Translations under genes and position numbers: made by a program | Shown: positions 1 through 10,283 of the stretch, piece after piece | Position numbering within the stretch: the stretch's first letter is position 1 | How the letters are laid out: each line of letters opens with the position of its first letter | Notes under the pieces: generated by a model | The model's input: the letters and a program-made list of their open reading frames with translations, nothing else | What the model was told of the DNA's origin: nothing | Databases searched by the model: none | NCBI GenBank assembly: GCA_010645155.1 | Contig: CM021322.1 | Span: forward strand, 11,991,841-12,055,840 | Length of the DNA: 64,000 nucleotides | Direction of reading: 5' to 3' | Source of the DNA: Tigriopus japonicus | Taxonomy: Eukaryota; Arthropoda; Copepoda; Harpacticoida; Harpacticidae

Positions 1-793
1 TTAAAAAATTCTGTCCCGGGATTCCGGGGATTAACTTATTACCACGATATCCATATACAAGGTTATGAACAAAAAGACGCAACTAAGCTGACGGTCAACC
101 AAAGTTTAAATACATATTTCTATTGGCTTCAGTCAAGTGCTCTCCTTGATAACAACTTTGTGCAATTTGATGTCCATCTGGATTAATATAATTGTTTGAA
201 TGCTAATTGATAAAATTTTCTCTGTATTTCAACGTAATCTCTCTTCTTATGGTGGTGCACAATTCTGAGATCTCTCAATCTTTTGCTGTAAGATAATTTT
301 ACAAGGGGGACGGTCCTTTTGTGTCGAAAGTTAAAAAAGTGCCAATTGCCTTTGTTTCTCTTAGAATAACCTTTTGGTGTCAATAATGCCCAAGGATTTT
401 CCGTTACGAAATTGAACGGCGAGTTGACCCACTCAAAATCTTCACCTGGCATATGGCAGTGAGGGTTCCGTTGATGGCGGGTTTCGATTTTTAAAGGACG
501 CGGTTAAAGTTTCTTGTTCATTCGGCTTCCAAGAGACTAGATTGAAGGGAGGAATATGGGTTAATCAAAAGCTTGAGAATGCCGAGCGAGAGATAGCGGA
601 AGACGCTGGCGAAAGACTCATGGTCACAACACAGAAATGCAATTGGATGGCCAGAATAGATCCAGCCGGAATTGTAGCAAGAGTGTCCTTATCATCGGGA
701 CTGGCAGTGCTGATGATTGGCAGGAATGGCAAAGGGTCGTAAAGCTTTTTGAAATGATATTGATTAAGATGAGGCCAGAGCGGCAACAACATC

Positions 794-2728
794 TTAGGCA
801 AGACCAGATTGCTCGGAGGGCACGTAGCACCACTTCTTGACCACGGGCTTTTGGACCTTGCGGGGGTTCTTGCGGGATCGCGAGCACACCTCCTTGGGGA
901 TGTCCACACACTCCTCGGAAGGCTTGAGGAGGGGCACCAATTTGGTGACGTGCTTGCAAGATCTTTGGGGTTCCAAGTTGCAAGTCTCCTCAGGCACCTA
1001 TAGAGAAACAGGGATATTGGTGAGGTAAAATCATCGACATCAATAAGACAAATCAGAAGAAATCAATCGAAATCAATGAAGAGCTGAACTCTCATTACCT
1101 CTTGGACAACGGTCTCCTTCTTGTCAAAGCACTCCTCGGGTCCGGGTTGGGGAACGCAACCAGAGGGTCCACAGAGCTCACGGCCGACCTTCTTACAGTC
1201 GGTCTCGGGGGTGTACTTCTTGACAGTCTTCTTCTCGTTGGTGCACACTTGTTTGGGCCACTTGGTGCACTTTTGCTCGGTGGTGTAACCTTGGGTGACA
1301 TCCTCGCACTTCTCCTCTTGGATGGTCTCGCAATCCACGACGTCATCCTCGACCTCATGCTCATGGTAACGGGTCTCACATTGAGTCTCGTACACGGTCT
1401 TACATTCCTCGGGTCCCTCGCCCTCGCAGATCAAAGGGGTGTGGCAGAACCTGATGGGTTCCTCAAAGGCGACCTTTCGGTATTCAATGAAGCAGCTCTT
1501 CTTGAAGTTCTCCTCGCACTCCTCCTCTTGTTGGGGCTCGAAGTCGGTGGTGTAGGTGGTGTGGCATCGCTCGGAGTAGCTATGGTGGCACTCGATTTCC
1601 TCGTCGTACTCGGTCTCCTCGACCATCACGACCTTGTCGATACATCTCTCTCCGGCGGCAGCAATGCTTCCGATATCGAGAGCGACCTCGTTGCCTTGGC
1701 CTTGACGGGAAGCACGAGAGGGGACTAATTCGACCGAGGTATGAGCGTGAGCGGCATCATCGTGGTGATGGTCGTGGTGGTGGTCATGGGCAGCGGCACC
1801 GGCAGCTTGGTTTCGCTGGTTGAAGGGGAAGGTGTTCACCAAGGACTTGGCGCGACGTTGTTGGCCGGACACAGAGGCGGTGGCGACCAGGGCCAAAAGG
1901 CAAATCTGAAAGACAGCATTTAGAAAGTGCAATGAATGTATTCCTAGATGTTTAAGAAAGCTTTTTTGTGGCACAAAGGAATGAAATAAGGAAAAGGAAA
2001 GCACAATTTTTGAACTTTTTCAGCTTTCTATTTATATCTGGTTACTTTTTCATAGCTTTTTGCATTTCTTGTTTTATCGATATCAATAAAAGCCATCCTG
2101 GTGATTGGCCAAACTGAAACTCGGTTAATTCATGTAAATGATGGACTTTGCTTTGGTACGTCTTTTATTGAATGTTTCAATGCTTGAATCTAGTGATGAA
2201 CCGAATGCCCTTTCGCCCAAATTTCCGGTCGAAATTTCGGTTTCGGTTATGCCTACCGAAACCGAAAGTTGGAGCCGATGGAGTTTGAAAACAAAATCGA
2301 AAAATTTGGTCCAAGAACTTCTGAAATTTAAGTTTTCCATTTTTTCAAAATTTGTGACTACCTAACCTTGAACACATGATCAATTCAATTTTTAAGGTGG
2401 ATTTTACATTTATACAATTTTGTAGTTAGCTGCTTTTGGTTTCGGTTTTGGTTTCGGTTAAGCCCTCTTTCGGCCGAAACTTTCGGTTTCGGTTATGAGC
2501 CCTTTCCGTCCATCACTACTTGCAACAGAACTGAAAAACTTTCTTGCTCTCAAATCCTCGTTGCATCGGAAATTTGTAGCTCATTATCATTGAAAAGATC
2601 AACAAAGATATATGCACGGCGGTGACGTCTACGCACAAGCACTTTGTTACCTTTGTTTAAAAAGCAAAATTGGCTGTACAGAGTACTCTTCTACATGTCA
2701 TTTCTCTTACCTTAGCAAAAGCAACCAT
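794..2728 (-). CDS. Secreted His/Cys-rich protein, copy A (three exons)
   Basis: Three exons join in phase: 2711-2728 (six codons, MVAFAK), 1099-1905 and 794-997, giving 342 residues. The introns have GT-AG ends and the boundaries are the same in the second copy. The six residues of exon 1 run into ICLLALVATASVSG, so the signal peptide is split by intron 1. After it comes a His-rich tract (HDHHHDHHHDD, about residues 42-58) that could bind divalent metal. The rest is made of acidic segments carrying regularly spaced Cys residues, often in C-x(6-9)-C pairs between Glu, Tyr and Thr, which suggests many disulphides. I recognise the style from arthropod secreted or cuticle-associated proteins but cannot name a family or function. 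A hAT-like MITE lies in intron 1. It differs from copy B mainly around residues 60-70, just after the His tract. Confidence 0.8.
2191..2518. mobile_element. hAT-like MITE, copy 1 (328 bp)
   Basis: The ends are imperfect inverted repeats of the form TAGTGATGGACCGAAAG, followed by many GGTTTCGG / CCGAAACC units. The flanking 8 bp are CTTGAATC (2183-2190) and CTTGCAAC (2519-2526), a degenerate 8 bp target duplication as hAT elements make. A closely related copy with a perfect duplication sits at 28457-28783. There is no transposase, so it is non-autonomous. It lies in intron 1 of the His/Cys-rich gene copy A and is absent from the matching intron of copy B, so it arrived after the duplication or was lost from B. 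Confidence 0.85.
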
Positions 2729-2814
2729 TTTACGAATATATGAAAGAGCCTACAGGTGTACTGATGACACGAGCACTGCTCAACATGGACTGGTTCATCA
2801 TCTCATGTTCGGGT

Positions 2815-2824
2815 CTTTTATATG
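2815..2824 (-). promoter_or_regulatory. TATA box of His/Cys-rich gene copy A
   Basis: On the minus strand this reads CATATAAAAG, about 87 bp upstream of the start codon at 2728. The same motif sits at the same relative place upstream of copy B, and the sequence between TATA box and ATG is conserved between copies although intron 1 is not. Transcription would be expected to start about 30 bp downstream, giving a 5' UTR near 60 nt. Confidence 0.7.
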
Positions 2825-2828
2825 CCAT

Positions 2829-3470
2829 CTTTTTTAACCATATGGGCCTATCAAGCGTCTTCTTGAAGACCGGTGCGAGATTTTTGTTCGTCGAACACGT
2901 TCAACAGACGATTTTTCTCTCTTCTTCTTCACCGGTTTAAGCTTAACTTCACGTACACCATGACATTCCATAGACACCGTGTTTCAAATGGCTTTTTTAG
3001 GTTTGGATCGAAATACCACAGGTCATCTTGGCATATTTTGGATTCTTAATCTAATAGGGAACAACTTTACATTTATTGTTTTATCTACATAAGTTCAGGT
3101 CCAGGGAAAAGTAATATTTGCAAAAACCAATTAATAATCATTTTTGATAACCCTTTTTTTCTCCATTTAAAAACCATCTAGTTGCCTGTTGAATTTAAAT
3201 TGAATAAACATACATTCATCAACAAATAAGTAATTTGAGGCTTGCTTATGGTTTTTGTAACTGTTGGTAGGCTGTTCCAAAGTCGGATTGCTTGAAAGAT
3301 GAAGGAAGCTCCGTTAGTTTTTGGGACTTTGGATTGTCAGATTATAGTCCTAATTTTTGACCCCGAAAAAATGCTACCTTTTGGGGGTTGGTGGCGGATT
3401 TTCTTCTACGACTACAAGGAAGGTTTTTCTCTGCAAAAATAAATCATAAATAGAATAATTCAAACAATTC
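2829..3470. other. Non-coding interval
   Basis: AT-rich sequence between the promoter of copy A and a LINE fragment. I see no ORF with protein-like composition, no RNA gene and no convincing repeat. Confidence 0.5.
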
Positions 3471-3474
3471 ATAT

Positions 3475-3890
3475 TTATGCGAAATTTGGTCTTCCAACAA
3501 TTATTGTTGGCAGATTTGACAACTCTTGTATAGTGGGTTGATCAGGAATAGTATTTAAAAATTTGTCTAATCCTGCCTTAATTGTTGTTAGAGGATCAGC
3601 TCCTACATACTCCCAACGAAGTCTAATGATGGGTAACAAATTGAACAATGAAGGAGCCCGATAAACAAGAGAGGAGGACTTCATTGATCGAACTAGCCTC
3701 GATTCCCTTGGATTTGGAGGTACTCTCAAAAGGCAAACAAAACCTCTACGATCACTACAACTGATCTCAAAGCCTGGGTTAGGACAGAGCCCATGAATGC
3801 TCTTGAAGACATACAATGTATCAGATATGTATCATACCTTCTTTGAGAACTATACAGTGCTAACTTTTGGAGTCTCTCCCAATACGAGAG
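3475..3890 (-). pseudogene. LINE reverse transcriptase C-terminal remnant
   Basis: The minus-strand translation ends with the pattern typical of the C-terminus of Jockey/CR1-type LINE ORF2. It has a YWERLQKLALYS..RRYDTYLI segment, then YVFKSIHGLCPNPGF, a VRS..SSLVYRAPSLFNLLP block and LDKFLNTIPDQP before the stop near 3475. A frameshift near 3820 separates the first segment from the rest. No polymerase core is nearby, so this is a 5'-truncated dead copy. It points the opposite way to the larger LINE at 4368-7900. Confidence 0.7.
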
Positions 3891-4367
3891 GTCTCTCTTT
3901 CCTGTAACGTTCTAAGTGAAACTTTAAATAAATAAAAAAATCCAAATAATTTCACAGCGTTTTTGATGTGGTGAATATTTTTTTAAAATTTGAGGGTCAG
4001 TTCAAAATAGTTTCGTAATATATTAAATAACACTTAACATACATTTTTTTATAAAAATATTTTCCAATTAAAATTTGGTTAATATTTCAAGTTTTGATTT
4101 TTGTTCCTTTTTAAACATGGCCCTTCAACCAATCGTAAATTTAAAGATATACATGTTAAACATATTTCTTTGTAATTTTGTTGCACTGTCAAGTCATGAA
4201 GAGACTTCGTAGTTGACTGAAACTATTTTGACTAGTATGAGTGCATGAGCAGAATGTTCCGAGCATAAGCAAAGACTATAACAGATCCGGGATCGGGGCT
4301 CTTTAGTGAGTAAGTTTAGTTAGTAAGTGAATGAGTGTAACACCTATGTTGAGCTCTAGGGCATGAG
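3891..4367. other. Non-coding interval
   Basis: AT-rich sequence upstream of the plus-strand LINE ORF1. It may include 5' untranslated sequence of that LINE, but I cannot place the end of the element. Confidence 0.4.
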
Positions 4368-4400
4368 GTGGTTTCTGGAAAATTGGCTCTGGTGAAAGTG

Positions 4401-5111
4401 CGTCACATGATGTCGCAAGAGGCAAAAAAACCTTGCCACGGCTGTGGCAAAGACATTGATAGGAGGAAAAAGAAGTTTGTCTCCTGCGATGGCTGTGAAC
4501 ATTTGTTTCGTGGGGAATGTCTTGGTTGGACTCAGGAGACAGTTCAAGAACTCTCCAAAGCATCAGGAATCCTCACGTGTAAGAACTGCACCGCCAGATG
4601 CAAGGACATTCTCAAGCATGTCAACAAGATCTTGGCGAAGATGGACTCCATGGAAGACCTGATGAAGGGTGTCCTGGAGAGGCTGGAATCTCTCAAGAAC
4701 CCAGGAAGTGGACATCAAGATCATCGGCAGCCTCGAGGACCAGTAGCTCACCCTGGCGAGGTATCAGTGGCACAGGTGTTGAACCAGCAGAAGAAGCGTG
4801 CCAAAAACATTATAGTCAGAGGTGTGGAGGAGACCGAGGAGGAATCGGAAGAGGAATGCAGAGATCTAGTCCTAGATATCTTCAAATTCATTGGCAAGGA
4901 ATCAGAGCACAAGAAGATTGTGGCCCTTTATCGTATTGGCAGGAAAAATGGGGTCAAATACAGACCAATCCTGGTCAAGATGGAAGATGAGGTTGTGAAA
5001 GAAAAGATCGTGAGATCCAAGCCCAATATGATGAAGATTCCAGAGATGAAACATGTTAGAATCGATGATGACCTCACCATGGGACAGCGAGAGCATCTCG
5101 AGAGTCTCTAA
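4401..5111 (+). CDS. LINE ORF1 protein, PHD-like zinc finger plus coiled coil
   Basis: An open frame that would start at the internal Met of MMSQEAKKPCHGCGK (4401); the frame stays open upstream to 4368. Near the N-terminus CxxC (CHGC), CDGC, a His/Cys pair and CKNC form a PHD-like zinc motif. A Leu/Lys/Glu-rich segment follows that could form a coiled coil (about residues 65-105). The C-terminal half has KNIIVRGVEE..., ALYRIGRK, RPILVKM and RIDDDLTMGQREHL, matching the conserved C-terminal part of CR1/Jockey-type ORF1 proteins. Such proteins bind RNA in the retrotransposon RNP. The frame is intact but the partner ORF2 is not, so it is probably unused. Confidence 0.7.
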   Translation, partial: RHMMSQEAKKPCHGCGKDIDRRKKKFVSCDGCEHLFRGECLGWTQETVQELSKASGILTCKNCTARCKDILKHVNKILAKMDSMEDLMKGVLERLESLKNPGSGHQDHRQPRGPVAHPGEVSVAQVLNQQKKRAKNIIVRGVEETEEESEEECRDLVLDIFKFIGKESEHKKIVALYRIGRKNGVKYRPILVKMEDEVVKEKIVRSKPNMMKIPEMKHVRIDDDLTMGQREHLESL

Positions 5112-5828
5112 ACTAAACCTTTGCAATTCTTGACCATTTTTTTCCCTTTTCTTTTTTTCCAATACTCCTTGACCGTCCTATTCGATGTTGGAGTGGAAAA
5201 ATTCAATAAACAAGAATCATTAAGCATGCTGAACAAAGAAGCGGAGCAAAAAAACTCCAAACTCAAGGATCAAGTGTCCAAATGGGTGGTGTGGGGCCGA
5301 AGAACCGGACCCTGGATTCCAAGCTCCATGAAAGTGTCCAAGATAATCCCAGTTCACAAAAAAGGAGATCAGACTCAGAAGGAAAATTTCAGGATTTCAG
5401 GCCAATTGCATTGCTCAAATCGGTATCCAAATCGTGGAAATTGTAGCAAATGACCAATTACGAGAGCGTTGTGAGAAAGTGAAGATTTTTCCCCAATGTC
5501 AACACGGATATCGGCAAAACAGAAACACCTCTACCGCCAGGAATTCCTTGATTGCTCATGTGATCAGCAGGAAGCAGGAGAACAAGAAGATAGGTGTGAG
5601 CACGTATGACTTCTCGAGTGCCTACGACTGCTTGGATAAGGACATTCTTGACGGCAAACTGGAGATCTTCAACTTTTCCTTGGCCAGTAGAAGGTTTACT
5701 AGTATGTATTCACATATGTCGGGAAGAACTCAATCGATGAAAATACGTGCCTCAACGTCCGGAGAAGTCTAAGTACCCTTCGGAAGCCCTCAAAGATCAG
5801 TGACCTCATCGACGATTTTCTCGATCTA

Positions 5829-7136
5829 CAGGGTGGTCCTAAATTAGTGTCCCCTCTACTTTGAATTGATATAACTCATAACAGAGGCAAAATCGAGGTT
5901 TTCGTTTCAAGAACAAATTGTTCCTCAATTAAATTAGAATAGACTTTGTTTACTATAATATGCGATTTGATGCACTTAACAAAAGAAATAGATCTTGCAA
6001 CCAAGCGAACCCTTGTATTGAAAATGCTAGGTGATGGTAAAGCCTACAACACCATGACTGGAACCCTAAATATCAATCAAAAATTCATTTGGAGGACCAA
6101 GAAAGTTTTTGAAGAAACTGGCGGTGTGGTAAGAAAACCCGGGCAAGGCAGAAAGCGGACCGTAAGGACTCCAAGATTTATCAAGGCCGTTCAGGCTAAG
6201 ATATGGAGAAACCCTGTTCGATCCATGAACAAGATGGCCCAAGAGTACAATGTTAGCAAGACTACCATGAAAAAATCATCAAAGAGGACCTTGACATGAA
6301 GCCTTTTAAGCATCAGAGGAAACAACTTCTTTCCGAGGCCACACGAGCGAAAAGGCACGAAAGATCGAAAATTCTTCTTGATTGGTACGCTCAAAATCCA
6401 AACGTCTTTGTCCTCTTCACCGATGAGAAGCTTTTTGAGGCCACCAAAAAGTTAAATCCTCAAAACGATCGCATCATATCCAAAAGTTCATGTAACATCC
6501 CGGACAACGTTAGAAACGTTTACCATGTCCAAAAACTAACGTCGGTGATGATATGGGGAGCCGTAGCCTCAAACGGTAAAAAGTCTCCCCTCTTTTGCAT
6601 CCCAGACGGCGTGAAGATCAACAAGACAGTCTACCTTGACTTCTTGCAATCAAAAGTGATGCCAAGGATCCAAGCTGAATTTGCCGGGCTTCCAGTATGT
6701 TTCCAACAAGATGGAGCCCCCCGCCCATTCTTCCAGAATTGTTCAAGAGTGGTGGAAAGACAACTTCTCACACTTCTGGAGTAAAGAAATGTGGCCTCCT
6801 TCATCACCAGATTGCAACCCTCTTGACTTTGCCATGTGGGGGATGGTTCAATAGGTAGTCAATGCTACTCCTAGACCCAATAAGGACTCTCTGATGGCTG
6901 CTGCAGAGGTCGCATGGGACGCAATTTCGGACGATGTGGTGCGTATTTCCTGTGTCAGTGTTAAAAAGAGACTCAGAGCCCTCATTCGAAAACGGGGCGG
7001 TCATTTTGAATGATATCGTTTGATGATGATTGAAGCCTATCAAGCTTCACAAAGTTAATAAAAATCGTTTCGATATTCGACACGTGCTTTGCTTTAAAGC
7101 TACATTTCGATGGGACACTAAATTAGGACCACCCTG
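5829..7136 (+). mobile_element. Tc1/mariner-superfamily transposon, DD37D-like (1308 bp)
   Basis: Inverted terminal repeats begin CAGGGTGGTCCTAAAT at the left and CAGGGTGGTCCTAATT when the right end is read in reverse, and both continue TAGTGTCCC. It is flanked by TA at 5827-5828 and 7137-7138, the standard TA target duplication. The insertion lies inside the LINE reverse transcriptase, and the LINE reading resumes immediately after it. The single transposase gene is broken. Length and ends fit a full-length element. Confidence 0.92.
5970..7012 (+). pseudogene. Mariner-like transposase, broken
   Basis: The N-terminal part has helix-turn-helix-like sequence (about 5970-6290, ending ..YNVSKTTMKK). 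The catalytic domain shows LFTDEKLF (first Asp), CFQQDGAP (second Asp) and SPDCNPLDFAMWG (third Asp). In the frame that links the last two there are 37 residues between second and third Asp, as in the maT/mori DD37D group. Three lesions are visible: a one-base loss in an A-run near 6270, a one-base gain in a C-run near 6717-6722 and an in-frame TAG near 6853. The frame then stays open to 7012. The few lesions suggest the copy died fairly recently. Confidence 0.85.
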
Positions 7137-7900
7137 TACATGGCCGATATGGAATTATGGACTGATGTCGGGAATGATTTTATGGAATGAATTATGGAAT
7201 GATGAGTGACTATGCCGACGACCACTGCGCCTTGGCCGTCTCAGACAACATCGACGAACTGGTCATCAAGTTAGAGAACATCGGTGCGGAGCTCATGACT
7301 TTATTCGACAGCAACATGATGGTTGCTAACCCCGCGAAGGCTGAGATTTCCATCATCGGTGCCAAGCCTGAGGAAGTACAACGCATCAGAATCTCTGTAG
7401 GAGAGGGGGAAGTCAAGGTCAGCGAGAATGTGAGACTTCTTAGAATGACTATCCAAAGTGACTTGGGATGGGATGGTCAGCTCTCCTACCTCATTGGAGA
7501 TCTGAACAGAAGGTTGGGTCTCCTTCGAAGGTTGCTAACATGGCTGGATCAAGATCATTTGGGGCTTCTTGTCCTGGGCTAGGTCATATCTAAACTGAGG
7601 TACGGATTGTCTTGTTTTGGAATGTTGAGGACTGAGGACAATGTTGAGACCAATTCTTACATGAACAACATCCAGATCATCCTCAACGAATGTATGAGGC
7701 TCATGACCGGTTCCAGAAGGAGTAACCGGACATCTGTGAAGGAATTGCGAGAAAGAACTGGAATCCTGTGAGCGAACCACGTGCTGGCTGAGTGTGTCCT
7801 TTAGGACATAGTCTCTCACTAAGATCTACCATTCCCAAAAGTACTTCTAGAAGACAGACCTGTCCAATGCTCAAGAGGGAACTGCGAAGCAAAATTCAGA

Positions 7901-8553
7901 ACCCAAGCACAAGTAAGAACCTGCCCTTCAGTTTGTTAAGTTTTTATGCCTCGCATACATCGCAAAGGATTCCAAATTGGTGGCAGTCAACTGAAAATGC
8001 TGAAGTATTGTATAAAAAAATAGTTTTGGCTTTTAAAGACATCATGATTTTTTGACGCATTTTGATGTTATTACAGATCTTAAATGTCAACTTCAACTTC
8101 AAAATCAGCCACCCTCTACAATGAGTGGCGAGAGAAAAGGAAAAAAGGGGAAGGAAAGATCACCAATTCAGGGTACTGATGGGATTTCCCAAGCTATCAA
8201 GCACTTCAATTTTTCAAGCTGGGCTTGTTTCCATTTCAGGTACTTAAACCAAGACACAGAGCTCAGATGGCTAACACTTGATAGCAGAGTTGCCAACCTA
8301 TTTGTGGTCCTTTTTGCCTAATCTGAAAAAAGATTTTTTTGCTTAGATTTGTCAAAATATTTTCCTTCTTAGGGGCTATATGAAGCATGTTTCGTTAAAC
8401 TTGAGTGCAAACCATTTCACTCCGTTTCTGGTGGCCAACAAATTGAAGTGTAAGTGGTTAAGTTTAAGTGACAAACCTGACTTTGGATGAATGTGCTTGA
8501 AACTGCTTGCAAGCTTTCAAACACAACTGAAAATTGTTGCTTGGCCCAAACTC
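7901..8553. other. Non-coding interval
   Basis: No supported gene. Short ORFs here have no family features. It may contain degraded LINE 3' sequence near 7900. Confidence 0.4.
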
Positions 8554-8684
8554 CTCGTCATTCGATTGAGCTGAAAATTGAAATACGTATTCTTGTCAAA
8601 ATAGGCAAGGTCTCATTTGCAGAAGAATGTAATTGAACTGTTCCTACTGGAAATCAAAATTCCTCTCGTTGGCCTCCCAGTCCA
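8554..8684 (+). repeat. Dispersed repeat X, copy 1
   Basis: This stretch aligns with 12503-12634 at roughly three quarters identity by eye. Shared words include CATTCGATTG, GAAATACGT, AGGTCTCATTTG and CTGGAAATCA. Neither copy codes for protein, and no terminal structure is visible, so the family is undetermined. Confidence 0.65.
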
Positions 8685-9343
8685 GGGAAATTCAGTGGTT
8701 CTTGTTCAGAGTGATCAATTTTAGACCTACAAATAGGAGAAAGAGAAACTCAAACTTATGGAGTTTCTTGAAGGGTACAACTTTATCAGTGTGAATAAAT
8801 GGCTACAAAATGAAATCCAGAAGAAACGCCAAACATCTGTAAGCTATGTTTAAAAGTTAAAGAGCTACTACATACATAAGGTTAGTTGGTACTAGCACGC
8901 ACATCACGAATTGAGGTGCGAAAGTCTGTAGGAATTTTTCGTTCCGTTCCCCCTTGGTAATTTGATGAGGTAGTGATAAATGATATGGTTTTAGCCCAAA
9001 AGTGCTTTGACTCAGCCAATTTTGCTTTTAAAGGCTTAATTTGTGGATTGCATGACATTTTGAGAATTTGACTCCCAATTTTTATCCTAATTACATAGAT
9101 GGACAAACTTTCAGGAAAATAATTTCACTCTATAAAGACATTAAATGAATCTCAATATCAGCTATCAAAGTAAGTTTAGAATTGAACCAACAAAGCCTCA
9201 AAGATAGTGTTCAACATTAAATACATATTTCATTAATATATGATACTCTTCATTACTTCCTGAATAGCATGTTTTATAAGAAAGAGGAAAATCATAATTT
9301 GCTGATTTGCAGGAAAGTGTACAATGAACATTAGTGCAGAAAT
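8685..9343. other. Non-coding interval
   Basis: AT-rich sequence without recognisable gene or element. Confidence 0.4.
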
Positions 9344-9536
9344 GGGTCGCATGTTAACGCAAGTGAGATTTATTTTAGAGTATGGCAAAATCAAGTCAGT
9401 TAAACACTCACCGAGTATATAATCGCGACAGCTGCTGCGTTTCAAACACCGTAGCTGACGCAAGTATTTGCTCAACAAACGTTAATCTGACTTGATTTTG
9501 CTATACTCTAAAATAAATCTTAGATGCGTTAGACCC
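9344..9536. mobile_element. Short non-autonomous element of the GGGTCGCATG family
   Basis: The left end reads GGGTCGCATGTTAACGCA, as in the 1.6 kb element at 21570-23199. The right end has a shortened inverse (GATGCGTTAGACCC). Inside, about 33 bp at 9366-9398 are inverted at 9488-9521 (TTTATTTTAGAGTAT versus ATACTCTAAAATAAA), so most of the element would fold into one hairpin. A second GGGTCGCATGTTATTGCG starts at 9541 just outside. No coding capacity. Confidence 0.6.
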
Positions 9537-9559
9537 TAAAGGGTCGCATGTTATTGCGT

Positions 9560-10283
9560 GTTGCGTTATTATCGCGTGTTAAACTCTATAGTTTCATAAA
9601 TTGGAAGAAGTACGAATTTTAATCAATGAAATTAATAATAAATAAAAACAAATCTGAAGTTGGAACCCAAAGGTTTTACACTTTTGTAACAACAAAAATG
9701 AAAAAACAAACAACTATGATTTACTTTGTCACAAAGCTCTTTTCATAGATGGGTAAATTGATACCTGTTTCGGTGCACCTTCTGTCAATATTAGGTTGTC
9801 TAGGACATTTTTAGCAAATATTGAATTTGCTAAATCTGATTTATATACTTAGGAGTGAATGCTTCAGAATTTTATTCATTTTCCTTTTTCTATTTAAGCA
9901 ATCAAATAAAAGGAAACTAGCATTGCTTTTTTTCTCTTACTATTTGAGGAACCTCTTCAAAATGTGTTAACATACACATTTCTGTCATGAAATACTGGGA
10001 TTTTCATAAAAGGTTGATCTAGAACCCTATTGTAAAGGCTGGAAATTCCTTCTTTTTGCTGAGAAGAATTTCTGCTTGAAGCATAAATAGATATACATGT
10101 ATTTAAAGTAATTTTTCAAAGCTTATTATATGTTTCATGACTCGTTTTACATGAATATGATAGGTTGTGGAAATCCAATTTTTTTTATTCATTTCTTTTA
10201 CTCATTTCTTACTTTTTATGTTCGCTTTGAACCTCGAAAACACCAAATGCTGAATTAGAACAATTTCAAGCTTAAATCATGAC
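9560..10283. other. Non-coding interval
   Basis: AT-rich with homopolymer runs. No gene or repeat recognised. Confidence 0.4.

Larger units (their letters stand above)
200..2830. repeat. Segmental duplication, copy A
   Basis: This block matches 13600-16010 in the same orientation. It contains the whole His/Cys-rich secreted protein gene, its 3' flank and its promoter. Similarity is uneven. From about 545 to 1905 the two copies are almost identical, including non-coding 3' sequence. The outer 3' flank (200-540) is recognisable but clearly diverged, and most of intron 1 does not align. The short exon 1 and the promoter align again. The pattern is what a duplication followed by local gene conversion would leave. 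Confidence 0.85.
5200..7700 (+). pseudogene. LINE ORF2 reverse transcriptase, broken and interrupted
   Basis: Recognisable fingers and palm pieces are KVSKIIPVHKKGDQ (near 5330), PQCQHGYRQNRNTSTA (near 5500) and GVSTYDFSSAYDCLDK (near 5600; the Asp of YDFSSAYD is the first catalytic acid). Then comes the 1308 bp mariner. After it DYADDHCALAVS (near 7208) supplies the catalytic YADD box, followed by NMMVANPAKAE and a thumb-like segment to about 7700. Frameshifts near 5400 and stops near 5770, 7190, 7582 and 7770 disable it. The mariner split the gene between the GSPQ-S-like motif and the YADD box. Confidence 0.75.
4368..7900 (+). mobile_element. Degenerate non-LTR retrotransposon (CR1/Jockey-like LINE) interrupted by a mariner element
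   Basis: In order there are an ORF1 with a PHD-like zinc motif, part of a reverse transcriptase, a complete mariner insertion, and then the rest of the reverse transcriptase starting near the YADD box. The apurinic endonuclease domain expected between ORF1 and reverse transcriptase is missing: only about 90 bp separate ORF1 from RT-like sequence. Stops and frameshifts break ORF2. The 3' end is not clear and 7900 is where similarity to LINE protein fades. The copy is dead. Confidence 0.75.

Noticed and set aside
1102..1728. Long plus-strand open frame opposite the His/Cys-rich gene
   Set aside because: It is antisense to exon 2. The Leu/Val/Gly-rich translation comes from GAG/GTC-rich codons of the real gene, and the same happens at 14517-15338.
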